A stretch of DNA of 64,000 bases from Schizochytrium sp. TIO01 (Eukaryota; Sar; Bigyra; Thraustochytrida; Thraustochytriidae), in NCBI GenBank assembly GCA_004764695.1, contig SMSO01000031.1:3953048-4017047 (forward strand), read 5' to 3'. The notes under the pieces are model-generated. The model was not told the DNA's origin and did no database searches. It saw nothing but the letters and a program-made list of their open reading frames with translations. Made by a program: the position numbers and the translations under genes. Positions 40,823 to 50,665 of the stretch are shown here, piece by piece. Position 1 is the stretch's first letter; each line of letters opens with the position of its first letter.

Positions 40823-42238
40823 TTAAACAGAAATAGCTTGAACTCGAGGAATAGAGGTAGTCCGGTGCCAACGAATGAACAGGCGTCGTAGAGCAATCAT
40901 GATGGCGGGAATTGTGACGATCGTAACAAAGACTAGAGTAGATTCCATGGTCTGCTCAGGATGGCTCGAACGCATGACAGGGAGTGCAATGAGAAGGGAA
41001 AATAACATGCAAGCAGCTGCAATCAAAAGAGCGAAGCCTTCGCAAATATGTGACAATGTGGACAGAGTGCATAAGGATTTGAGGTCTAGTTTGAGACGAT
41101 GCTGGAGAGATACTGAGTACCGAGTATGGCAAATTTCGCATTCCAAATTATCCCCTGCTGCGCGGTTGCCAGGGCGATTAAGGATCCATTTCTCTAAACA
41201 TTCAACATGGACCTTGGAGATGGAGCCTGTACATGCACACGGGGCAATGAGGGGATTTTGTTTTGTGCATTCGTCATCACCACATATACGACATTCGTCA
41301 TAGCTTGCCGAGCTCGCTCCTCCAAGAGAATTCGTACGCTCTGGACGAATGCTGAGAATAGTACTTTCATCAGTACTTGCATTCCCATGATGGGACAGCG
41401 TCGAAGGTACCAAAGATGGCACAGTTGCGAAAGAACATGCATCTCCTTCACCATGCGCACTTGTCAAAAGTGGTTGTTTACACTCGTCCAAAGTTTCTCC
41501 CGAAAGGGAGAAGTCAGGCTCACCTGAGGATACTGGTGTTGTGTCTTTGTATGAGAGAGTGGGCGTTCGTTCTAATTCATCACTATTCACCTCTTCAAAG
41601 TCATCATCATCTTCTTCATCGTTGTTCTGATGAAACCGACTATATATGTCAGTATCACAATCCATATTGCGGGAATATCGGAAATCATTAGCAAGCCCAC
41701 TCCCGCGACGACATTCATGTGGACCCCAAATAGCCCCCGCAGCAGCTGGTGCCGAGGATGACAGTGCCACTCGAGCTGTTGCACCTGTGGCAGACCTCGA
41801 TTGGCAAGAATATGTGTTGTCCTCGTACAAGGCTTGAGCAATCTGCTCACCTGAAGCGCGGACCCCTTTTTTCGCAGGGGGTTCGTCAATCGTTGTTTGC
41901 ATGGCACTCGGGTTATGATGAGCTTTGAAATTGGAATTTTCAGAGTCTATGATAGTTTTTCTCGTAGCTCTATCTGGATCTCTGTCTTCTCGAGAGATTA
42001 CATATTCAACTGCTTTCGAAGAGACATCTCCAGAATTGGGACTGAAATTACCATCGATGCTCTGATTGGAAGTGGCTATTTCAAGACTTTGGCCAAGTGC
42101 TACCTCGCCTGCATTGCCATCAATGTCGGCACCATTATCTTCAGCAATTTCACCCTGAGTCATTTCAGTAGATTCGTTCTCGCGGAAGAGCTCCACCTCG
42201 TTACGTTTGGCTTCGTTGAGAGGAGTTATCTGCGCCAT
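40823..42238 (-). CDS. membrane-bound RING-CH (MARCH-type) E3 ubiquitin ligase
   Basis: This 471-residue protein starts with ATG. A RING-CH finger of C4HC3 type lies at about 316-370: Cys316, Cys319 (CRICGDD), Cys334, Cys336 (CACTGSIS), His344, Cys347 (HVECLEKW), Cys367, Cys370 (CEICHTRY). Two hydrophobic helices follow (about 401-421 and 431-452), the usual MARCH topology in which finger and tail face the cytosol. Such ligases ubiquitinate membrane proteins and steer their trafficking or ER degradation. The long N-terminal region (1-310) is Ser/Thr/Asp/Glu-rich and disordered, with an acidic run near 207-216. Substrates are unknown. No introns are seen. Confidence 0.94.
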   Translation of the reverse strand: MAQITPLNEAKRNEVELFRENESTEMTQGEIAEDNGADIDGNAGEVALGQSLEIATSNQSIDGNFSPNSGDVSSKAVEYVISREDRDPDRATRKTIIDSENSNFKAHHNPSAMQTTIDEPPAKKGVRASGEQIAQALYEDNTYSCQSRSATGATARVALSSSAPAAAGAIWGPHECRRGSGLANDFRYSRNMDCDTDIYSRFHQNNDEEDDDDFEEVNSDELERTPTLSYKDTTPVSSGEPDFSLSGETLDECKQPLLTSAHGEGDACSFATVPSLVPSTLSHHGNASTDESTILSIRPERTNSLGGASSASYDECRICGDDECTKQNPLIAPCACTGSISKVHVECLEKWILNRPGNRAAGDNLECEICHTRYSVSLQHRLKLDLKSLCTLSTLSHICEGFALLIAAACMLFSLLIALPVMRSSHPEQTMESTLVFVTIVTIPAIMIALRRLFIRWHRTTSIPRVQAISV

Positions 42239-43739
42239 ACTCGGCTACAACCCACACAAATTACAACGCGACCTTTATTTTTACAATAAGTACAACAGGG
42301 CTAATCACAGTGGATTTTGATCGTAGCCAAAGACTGCAGCTTCGGATTTCTTGCTCTCAACTCAGTACGACGGAATTGCCTTTGATACTGGAGCCGTTTG
42401 ACGGCTTTAATCAATAGATACAATCGGCAATAGTGCAAAGGAGATGGCAATACGACAGCAACTGCTATCGTGATTCCGGGCCACCTTGAATTTCTATATA
42501 TCCTCAGCAGACGTGAGATCACCCCCGGTTGGATGCGCAACGGCGTGCTCCGGCACGCCAAAGTGGAGAATATTGAGCGCAGAAAACCTCAAACAACTTT
42601 TAAGGGAAGAAACGATGTGGCAGCGAGAAAAAGGGACTTGCGCAGCTCGGAGGCCGTCGCAAGCAGCTGTCGCCAGTCTCAGCAAATGCGTGGAGAAGAG
42701 ATTGCCCCAGGCAGGCCTCTGCTACCGTAAGAAACCTCGCCGCGCACCGTCACGCACGAGCAGCTTCGGGGGTCGGTGTCCGGACTGCCGCCCGTCCGGA
42801 CTTCAACAAGTGGAACCGGGTAGAACATATGGAACGTTTCATTATAGAACATCTGGATTCAACAAGGAACATTATGGGAACTTTTGAATAACGATACATG
42901 TTGGTTCTGTGGTGGTTCCTCTGTGCAATGGAAAGAAGGGGTGGAGAAACTCGACTTGGAGTGAAATTGCGCGGCTTGCAGATTTGCGAAACCTGTAGAG
43001 TAGAAAATCTCAACGTGCAGCATCCTTGTTCACTGTGAGGTTCTGGCTACGGGTGGTGCCATCTTGATGGCGATTGCCTTGCCTGAGTGTACTCAAGATG
43101 TCAGGGTGACTCTGACTGGACAAGGAATTGCGGGAGCTTGCTGCCCCGTGAACACCGGCAGGATTTTAAACCACTCTTGCATTAGAATAACTCTAGTGCT
43201 ACGAAGTAATCATCTAAGGCATCCTATTTCATATATAGGTAAAAGTCTAATGGCAACTAGAACTCAAAATGAAGAAAGAGGCCATCTCCTGCAGAACTTG
43301 ATCTTTGGGGTCTGCGCATCAGCTTGACTCGCGAGCACAGCTTGTACGGTGAGTTTGCATGGCGCGAGTCTTGAGCGGAGGATTTGCTCATAAGCAGCAT
43401 CTAGCTAGTGCTGATGAAGTAGGAGTTCGTTTTGTGGTTGCTGCTCAGATCAGGGACCTCAGGGACTGCACACAAGGTGAAGCGCACGAAGGAGTCGTTG
43501 CTGCAGGTTTGAGGCCCTTGAAGCGTAGTGAGCGACTTTACTCTCAAGGTGCAGTCAAGCAGGTATGATCTATTAATGTAAAGGAAAAACTGTCGGCAAA
43601 CTCAAAACTCGCAAGCTAACCAAGTTTGATTTGACGATATAAAACAGAAAAACATATCGATTCGCCAGAATAAGCAGGGAAGCTAGTACCAGGCGAAGCT
43701 TTCTTCGAAAACAACATCAAGTAGGGCCACACAAGAAAT
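42239..43739. other. 1.5-kb divergent spacer
   Basis: This spacer lies between the divergent RING-CH and DHRS12-like genes. It contains a pair of GTCCGGAC palindromes (42778-42801) and short open frames on both strands, none with an ATG plus recognisable homology. It should hold two promoters. Confidence 0.55.
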
Positions 43740-44747
43740 ATGTTAGGCCGATTTACTGCGTTTTACAATTATGGTCGCAAGCACTTCAATCAGAAGGGTC
43801 TTGCGGACTCAGAGAGACCCAACTTGAGCTCAGATCTGTCGGGCCGCGTGTATGTTGTGACAGGGAGTAACAGTGGCATCGGCAAGGAGGTAGCAGACCA
43901 TCTATTCAAGAGAGGAGCGCGAGTATACATGGTGTGTCGTAGTCAAGAGCGTGCTGAAGATGCACGGAAAGAAATCTGTGCATCACACGAATCTCGCTCT
44001 CCGGATGACATCCGTCTTGTGATAGCTGACATGTCCTTGAATAAGGGTGTCTCTCAAGCAGCATCTGAGGTGGCCAAACAAGAGCAGAAAGTGGATGGTC
44101 TTGTTTGCAACGCTGGTGCTCTGCTTGATAAGAAAGTTATGACTGACGAGGGCGTGGAGCTAACCTTTGCATGCCATTTTCTCTATGGCACGTACTTCTT
44201 AAGTAAATACATGCTGCCTCTTTTGGAGAAATCGGATGATCCTCGAATCATCGTGACAACAAGCGGGGGTATGTACAATGCGAAGCTTCATAACTTTAAG
44301 GAGCTTCTTCATGGTCCGGAAAAGAAATTTGACGGCAACCTTGCATATGCCAAGGCCAAGCGAGCACAGGTTTCGTTGGTAGAAGAGTGGGCCAAGACGT
44401 TAGGCAAAGTTAAGATTGCTGCAGTTCATCCAGGTTGGACTGCTACCCCAGGTGTTGAGAAAGCATACGGTCCTTTCATACGCTGGATGCTATCGCCTAT
44501 GCGAACGCCCTGGGAAGGCGCCGAAGGAATTGCGTACCTAGTAAGTACAGAAGGTAAGAACATCGAGTCTGGCCAGCTTTACTTAGACACATTGCCGCAA
44601 CCTAGACACCTGCACAAGTCCACCGAAACACCTCCTGAAGTCATGGAGCAATTCATGAAAGATCTGATGGCATACAAGCCGAAGGATGATGTCACCTCTT
44701 CGTCACCAAAGGCAGCTTCTCAGGGCGAGCAGGTGGCGTCGCAGTGA
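43740..44747 (+). CDS. short-chain dehydrogenase/reductase, DHRS12-like
   Basis: This is a 335-residue SDR with a complete Rossmann fold: TGSNSGIG (41-48) for NAD(P) binding, NAG (124-126), catalytic Ser175 in TTSGGMYN, and the YxxxK pair Tyr203-Lys207 (YAKAK). The N-terminal ~30 residues, the VCRSQERAEDAR segment and the HPGWTATPGV motif (230-239) match the DHRS12 group more than classical SDRs. It should reduce a carbonyl or oxidise an alcohol with NAD(P)(H). The substrate is unknown, as it is for DHRS12 proteins generally. A short hydrophobic/aromatic N-terminus could mediate membrane or lipid-droplet association, but this is uncertain. The gene is intronless. Confidence 0.92.
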   Translation: MLGRFTAFYNYGRKHFNQKGLADSERPNLSSDLSGRVYVVTGSNSGIGKEVADHLFKRGARVYMVCRSQERAEDARKEICASHESRSPDDIRLVIADMSLNKGVSQAASEVAKQEQKVDGLVCNAGALLDKKVMTDEGVELTFACHFLYGTYFLSKYMLPLLEKSDDPRIIVTTSGGMYNAKLHNFKELLHGPEKKFDGNLAYAKAKRAQVSLVEEWAKTLGKVKIAAVHPGWTATPGVEKAYGPFIRWMLSPMRTPWEGAEGIAYLVSTEGKNIESGQLYLDTLPQPRHLHKSTETPPEVMEQFMKDLMAYKPKDDVTSSSPKAASQGEQVASQ

Positions 44748-46854
44748 GTTAAACTACATTATGATTGAAAAACAAAACTGGTGGCGGGTTTCAGTTTCAA
44801 ATGACTTTGGTGCAAAATGTTGTATAACAATAGCCCCAAAGTTTCAAGTCTTAACTTCAAGCTCGAAATGTTTGTGGTAGTATATTATTAGTCCTAAATT
44901 TTAAGTCTTACTTCAAGCGCAGAATCTTTATGGTAGCGTAATAGTCCCAAATTTTAACGTTTCAAGTTCAAGGTAGGTGCTTGAAGCTTCCATTCTTTGA
45001 CTTGTTTTTCCTATATTTGTGGATTGTCCCCTGAGTTAAACTTAGGTGTAACCGCAGTTGTTTGCATATTTTGCATGTCTCAAAAACTTGCATTTAGTTA
45101 GTGTTCTTTCGTGCCAACCGGTTTGTTCTATTTACGCTTCAGTTGAAGCGGAAGATTGGGAGGTAGAGGGGGCGTATGTATTGTCGTTATTTAATATTGT
45201 AGCACTAGGACATATAAATCAACTCGTTCACATGTAAACTGAGAGGTTCTCTCGGCCAGGTATTGTTGTGACGTTGATCTTGTTCAGCAAACAAATAAAA
45301 CTACATGAGTGACGAAACCAGTGCTAACGTTGTCGGAAGTGTGCGATACAATGATGAAGTAGATTTTGAATTTAATGTGGGGTTCCCAGCTAAAACTTTC
45401 TTCCTGGAAGACTAGCTAGCTCTCTGCAATCCCTTATAAGTTTTTGCAAAGAATACGTCATATCGATTTTCCTTCTGGAATTTAACTTTAATACAAGAAA
45501 ACTTTTTTCTTATGCTAAGATCCGTTCATGGGTCCTTGCAAACCACTAATTTTTTATTTTTTGTTTTTCAAAAATCAGCATGAAACGTGGTCAAACAGCA
45601 GTAGCGGACCTCGTTCAACTAGCGGTTCTTTTGGCCAACGTCTTTGTTGCACCCGTACGTATTCCATGGTGCTTGCACGGAAGAAGCAATCTCAAAATAA
45701 CGCGATTTAGTTTTTTTCTTCGTTAGAATAACTAAAGCGACGTTACAAGCTTCTCATCACCGAAATTACTCAACCAAATGAATTCACCTTAAAAGTGTTG
45801 CAATGAATGCAAAATTAGCCTTCTTACCTTTCAAACGAATATACTATGCAACAACCACGAGTGTCCTCACAAAATGCGGATGTCTTTTAATTTTAATTTC
45901 AATAGATAAATAGAAGATCTTGAAGAATAGTAAGTAATAAATTATAGGGTGAATATTTTTTAGGATTACAATTTTAAAAATAGTACTGGTAATTGAAGCA
46001 CGTGTGCTGCGTGCACGTGATAGTTTCTGCGCCTCCATGCATGTCGTTTTCCTGCCCCGCTCAGCCGTGGGCCTAAAATAGTACAAGCACCTACTTACCC
46101 ACCTACCTACCACTATGATGGTGAAATTAAAATAAAGGAAGGAATGTGCAAGGAAAGCACAAAGACGGTTGCACTTGTGACCGCTGCGCAACGCATTTAC
46201 ATGTGCCTTAAGATGATGTCAACCCGAAGGTTTTGAGGCTGTTTCCTAGCGAGGTATGGCCTATAATCTGCTGTGAAGAAATTAGGTTTACAATTATGTC
46301 GAGCTAGACGTGCTGGGTGTTGCGGAGACTTCGAGGTAGAGTTTGGCGCGGATGTGCTGGTCATATTGCGCGTGCTTCTTAGCCTGTGGAAAATATTTGC
46401 AGTAAATGTAACTTAACGGCGCTCACTGTTCGTTTGTGGTGGCAAGTGACCGTTCGGCTGCTGATACTGTAAAAACTGATGCTGGAATACTACAAATGCG
46501 CCGTTTGACTTGGCGGAAACGAGCGAGTGGATAAATCTTTACGTTCTTCCTTGCATCGCACGCGTCGGTATAGGTAGCATCAGATTTGGCGAGTCGAGGT
46601 ATTATCGTATAGCAGCAAGGGTGATCCAATTTAGTTTGTATTTCGGAATGCACGCAAATTACAAGACAGCGCATGGATGACCAGGAGCATGCTTCTGTAA
46701 TGGAGACATTCCGAGTTAACATTTGAGTCTTGGCTTGAACGAACTCGAAGCTTTAACGATGCACTTTGCCTTGTTTTCTTCAGTAGGAAAGCTCCTCGCG
46801 TTCTCAAGATTTCTTCTCCAGCAGGAGCCTCTTCCTTTCAGGAGAAGTCTTCGA

Positions 46855-46872
46855 TATATATATATATATATA
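46855..46872. repeat. (TA)n tract
   Basis: This is a short alternating TA run in the spacer. Confidence 0.9.
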
Positions 46873-47267
46873 CATATAAATTACAAAAAATAGAAAAAGC
46901 TAAAGATCAGTTGCGATCACAATTACCCTAAATTCTCTTGTTTAGAAACCACAGGTTCTCCTCTTCCTCGGAACCCAAGCTTGCTCCCCCAAAGGCCACG
47001 CAAGCTGCGGCTTCAAGGCTTGCACCGTCCACATCCTACGCGCTGGAGGTTCCAAGCCTCCCGGTCCCCGCGCTCGTGCTCGATCTCACGCAGTGCTGGC
47101 AAGGCAGGCTTCTTTCTTTCTGTTCGCGCTGTCCATTCTCTCCGTATCTCCGTTCTGACACCTGCAGTAAGTAGCTGTCAGGCGAGCCCTACTAGACACG
47201 CCACAATCTGCATAATTTTACACAAAGTTCTCCATCTCATTCTTCTCTTATCATGTATGATGTTTTC

Positions 47268-47269
47268 TC

Positions 47270-47336
<67 letters not shown>

Positions 47337-47337
47337 A
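47268..47337 (+). repeat. (CTTT)n tetranucleotide array
   Basis: This near-perfect CTTT array is about 70 bases long. Confidence 0.98.
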
Positions 47338-47449
47338 AGTTACTAAAGTTAGAAATGTGAATAAACGTAGAGCCTAGCTACGTTATTCACCAGCGAGAGC
47401 GTACAAGTTATCCCTTTCCTTTCATCTGCTCTCTAAGTATCAAACTGAC

Positions 47450-47497
47450 CAAACAAACAAACAAACAAACAAACAAACAAACAAACAAACAAACAAA
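47450..47497 (+). repeat. (CAAA)n tetranucleotide array
   Basis: This perfect CAAA array is 48 bases long. It is the reverse complement of the GTTT array at 47977-48077. Confidence 0.98.
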
Positions 47498-47868
47498 TGA
47501 AGAAAAGCTGATCAAAAAGAGAGAGGCAAGAGAGAGCGAATGCCTCTGCGAGAAGAAAGATTTGGTCCAAGATCCACTCAAGCGAAGCCAGCCTTCGAGT
47601 TTCCCAGACCCAAGAGGCCGCCTCATCCGGAGCGGCACTCAGGCCACCGGCACTTCGCCTGCGGATGGCCTTGCCTTTGCGCCCTTGTGTAGCTCCCTCA
47701 GATCGCGCGCGCGAGAGAGAGTCTCTGCGGCCTTTCCAACGGGCTCCGAAGACCTCCATCAGAGCTCCTCTGTGCCGGTTCAAACGAATACCTACGTCCT
47801 CGAAGAGCGCCGATCTACCGTTTCACCTATGTGAGCTCCTACCAGCGCACTGTGAGCCGATAGTTACT

Positions 47869-48077
47869 TTGTTTGTTTATAATTGTTTGTTTATAATTGT
47901 TTGTTTGCAATTGTTTGTTTGTTTAGTTTCATTTCATATGATTGTTTGTTCGTTCGTATTGGTTTAGTTTCTCTTCGTTTGTTTGTTTGTTTGTTTGTTT
48001 GTTTGTTTGTTTGTTTGTTTGTTTGTTTGTTTGTTTGTTTGTTTGTTTGTTTGTTTGTTTGTTTGTTTGTTTGTTTG
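47869..48077 (+). repeat. (GTTT)n array, interrupted then perfect
   Basis: An interrupted GTTT region (47869-47976) is followed by about 25 perfect copies (47977-48077). With the upstream CAAA array it forms a potential inverted repeat with arms of about 48 bases and a spacer of about 480 bases. Confidence 0.97.
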
Positions 48078-48384
48078 CTCATAAAGAGCGCTTTTCGTTT
48101 CATACGTGATAGTTCTGCACCGAAAGGAGAGGAGACAGAGGAACCCCACCATTTTTGACTGCCTAATTTCTCGAGAACTGCGAATGGCCTTAAAGCACAG
48201 CCGAAAGAAAGCCGTGCCTCTCTCCAGTCCGGCGGCCTGAGGGGGGCGAGGCGCTCCTGCCTGCCTACACCGCTGATTGCAGGCGCTCAAAACCCCGGTT
48301 CTTGCGAGCACAGATGCCGCTTTCCCGCGGTTTCCGCAAAGATCATCGCCGCAGCTTTTCTCTCGAGGTAGAAATAACGCTCCT

Positions 48385-48385
48385 G

Positions 48386-48413
<28 letters not shown>
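48385..48413 (+). repeat. (CT)n dinucleotide tract
   Basis: This is a perfect CT run about 600 bases upstream of the UBE2S-like start codon. Confidence 0.95.
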
Positions 48414-48416
<3 letters not shown>

Positions 48417-48801
48417 TGCGCCAGAGCCTACAGTTAACACTAGCGGGCCATAGGCTCGTGTATAAGTAAGGCACGCTGTGCTACTAGTCAGGCGGCTACC
48501 AGAAACTAGTAGTAGCTAAATTTGAATTTGAGTTTGAGTTTGAATTTGAATGTTTTGAATGTTTTGAATGCTATTACTATTTTCTAATATAGAAGCGGTG
48601 TTGCCGCAGGAGTGTGGCAAGGTAAAACGGTAAGAGTTGCTTCCGAGACCGCTCTTCAAACAAGCCTTGAAAGGGACTAGCTTGGCGCTAGTACTTCCTA
48701 CTGCTAGTTGTAAACACTTCTTTTAACTGTCTGTATACATAATGGTGGATTATGTTTTTTGTATATTATACAGATAGTATGTGATAGTATATTTACTGGG
48801 A

Positions 48802-48823
48802 AAGAGAGAGAGAGAGAGAGAGA
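48802..48823 (+). repeat. (GA)n dinucleotide tract
   Basis: This perfect GA run lies about 160 bases upstream of the UBE2S-like start codon, probably in the promoter or 5' UTR. Confidence 0.95.
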
Positions 48824-48980
48824 AGGAAAGAAGCAATCACTCAATCGATCGAGGACTCAGTCACTCAATCGCTGCGCTTGATCTCGCGACCTCGTGTGTC
48901 TCTTCTTGGCGGATTCCAGAGGGGTTTGTGGACGATCGAGGGAAGATAAGAGCAGCGGGAAGCGGCGGCGCCGCCAGTCC

Positions 48981-50665
48981 ATGGTCAAGCGGAAGATGAG
49001 CGTAAGTTTGAGCAACTCCGCTGGAGAGGAACCCAGCGAGGCGATGGAAAACAACATTGATTGTTCAACAAAGGTGTAGTGTTATAGGTATACATACTAT
49101 GGACATTAGGAGCCAATGAAGGCACATAGCGGGAACAGTAAGAAAGAGAATGGTGTAACTGACGGCGACTGAAGCGCTTTGGCGAGGTGGCCTGCGAGGG
49201 TGTGGAGCTCAATGCAGGACCTTGGGTACTTGTGATGAGAACAAGACACGGGATCTTCAGACCAATGCACAGAGAAAAACCTAGGATATAATTGTTCCCA
49301 GCCGATGAAGAACTTCGTGGAGGGGGACGTACAAACCAGCAGTGACAAGCATACTTGTTACCTGTTCGAAGGGATGCATAAAATGTGCAATGTTTAAAAC
49401 GAAAGTACTGGGTTTTATCTTTCTTAAACAAAGGGGCAAACGAATGTAGATGAATACATATGTTGAAATATGCGCGTCCTCGTGGGAATAAGGATCTGAT
49501 ATGTTGTCAGCAACAAGAGCCAATGTAGAATTTCGCAAATATTTTTAGGTTTGGCAAAATCTCTATTTTGCGGAATTGCAACTGCACATTGGCACTTCAT
49601 TTTGAGGAGGAGAGTTCGAACTTTCACTCAATTCTCTTGCTTAGTGTTGCGCAATATAGTTTCATATTAAGAACCCAATTACCATCATGTCTATCTGGAT
49701 TTTTTACGTCATACTGAAACCAAAGGTTTTTCTGTGTCATAAGACATCTATGCTTAGCATCTCGGCTGGAACTTAATTGACTCCATGTGTTTCAACACCC
49801 GCACGTTCAGTACACTGTCTGATTTGTCGGCATATTCTCCCGGAGGTACCCCCCCCTATTCATCGTAATACCGTGTCCTTTTTCTCGTGGTTGTCTGGTT
49901 TCCTGTATTTTCTTTCTCATTACGAGCAGTAAAGGTTTTGTTTAAAATTGAGCATCACACCTTGCGCGAGCAACACTGTCGACAGCGTTTGATGGAAACC
50001 CCTTATTCTATTTATTAATACGTACACAGCAATTATCGCACGAAAACCTTGCACCCCAGGTGCTTCAGCGGATTGCACGGGAGCTCCGCAAATTGGCCAT
50101 TTCTCCATTGGATGGGATCAATGTGATTGTCAACGAGGAAGATTTGACAGATATTCAGGCAGAGATTGCTGGCCCGGCAGAGACTCCCTACCATGGAGGA
50201 GTTTTTAAGTGCAAACTTGTGCTTAGCAATGACTTTCCCAACACACCGCCACGTGGCTTCTTCTTGACCAAAATATTCCACCCTAACGTGTCTGCTAATG
50301 GCGACATTTGTGTAAACACTCTCAAACGTGACTGGGATCCAAGCCTCGGCATGTCGCACATTCTGCAGGTCATCCGTTGCCTTTTGATTATTCCATTCCC
50401 TGAGTCCGCGTTGAATGAGGATGCTAGCAAGCTCTTTTTGGAGAGCTATGATGATTACTTTAAGCGTGCACGCCTCATGACGAGTATTCACGCCATGCGT
50501 AAGTGCTCGGCCGCTGGGAGCTCACGCGAGATTGCCATTGAGACCAAGGAGAAGGAGAACGCGGGTGGTGCTGATGGTTGCGAAGGGCAGCGCCAAGGTG
50601 TTGCGCCCAAGCCCAAAATGACAAAGAAGAAGTCTGAACGGAAGAAAAATCTCAAGCGCCTTTGA
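48981..50665 (+). CDS. UBE2S: UBE2S-like ubiquitin-conjugating enzyme E2 (two exons)
   Basis: Exons: 48981-49001 (MVKRKMS) and 50030-50665, giving 218 residues. Exon 2 alone has no usable ATG at its start; its first residues [15 protein letters not shown] continue the known UBE2S N-terminus, so the tiny first exon is the best fit. UBE2S-specific features are NEEDLTDIQ, the HPN triad (about 91-93), the active-site Cys101 in [12 protein letters not shown], and [10 protein letters not shown] Lys-rich C-terminal tail ends in LKRL. In animals UBE2S extends Lys11-linked ubiquitin chains on substrates of the anaphase-promoting complex, and its C-terminal Leu-Arg-Arg-Leu end docks on APC/C. The LKRL end suggests the same docking here, which is inferred. 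Confidence 0.88.
49002..50029 (+). other. first intron of the UBE2S-like gene
   Basis: This 1028-base phase-0 intron has a GTAAGT donor and an ACACAG acceptor. No nested gene was recognised in it. Confidence 0.75.

Larger units (their letters stand above)
44748..48980. other. 4.2-kb spacer dense in tandem repeats
   Basis: This spacer lies between the DHRS12-like gene and the first exon of the UBE2S-like gene. The left part (44748-46900) is AT-rich. The right part (47200-48830) has CTTT, CAAA, GTTT, CT and GA repeats. A 99-codon ATG frame on the minus strand (46423-46722) resembles nothing known. No other gene was recognised. Confidence 0.55.

Noticed and set aside
42301-42685. Two minus-strand open frames with a hydrophobic segment near 42420-42500
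   Set aside because: Neither contains an ATG; they would need an upstream exon that I could not identify, and no family was recognised.
46423-46722. 99-codon ATG frame on the minus strand
   Set aside because: There is no recognised motif and no supporting context; a frame this short is expected by chance in AT-rich spacer DNA.
47883-48311. Repetitive open frames across the GTTT array
   Set aside because: They arise from translating a tetranucleotide repeat in all frames (CLFV and QTNK repeats) and are not evidence of protein coding.
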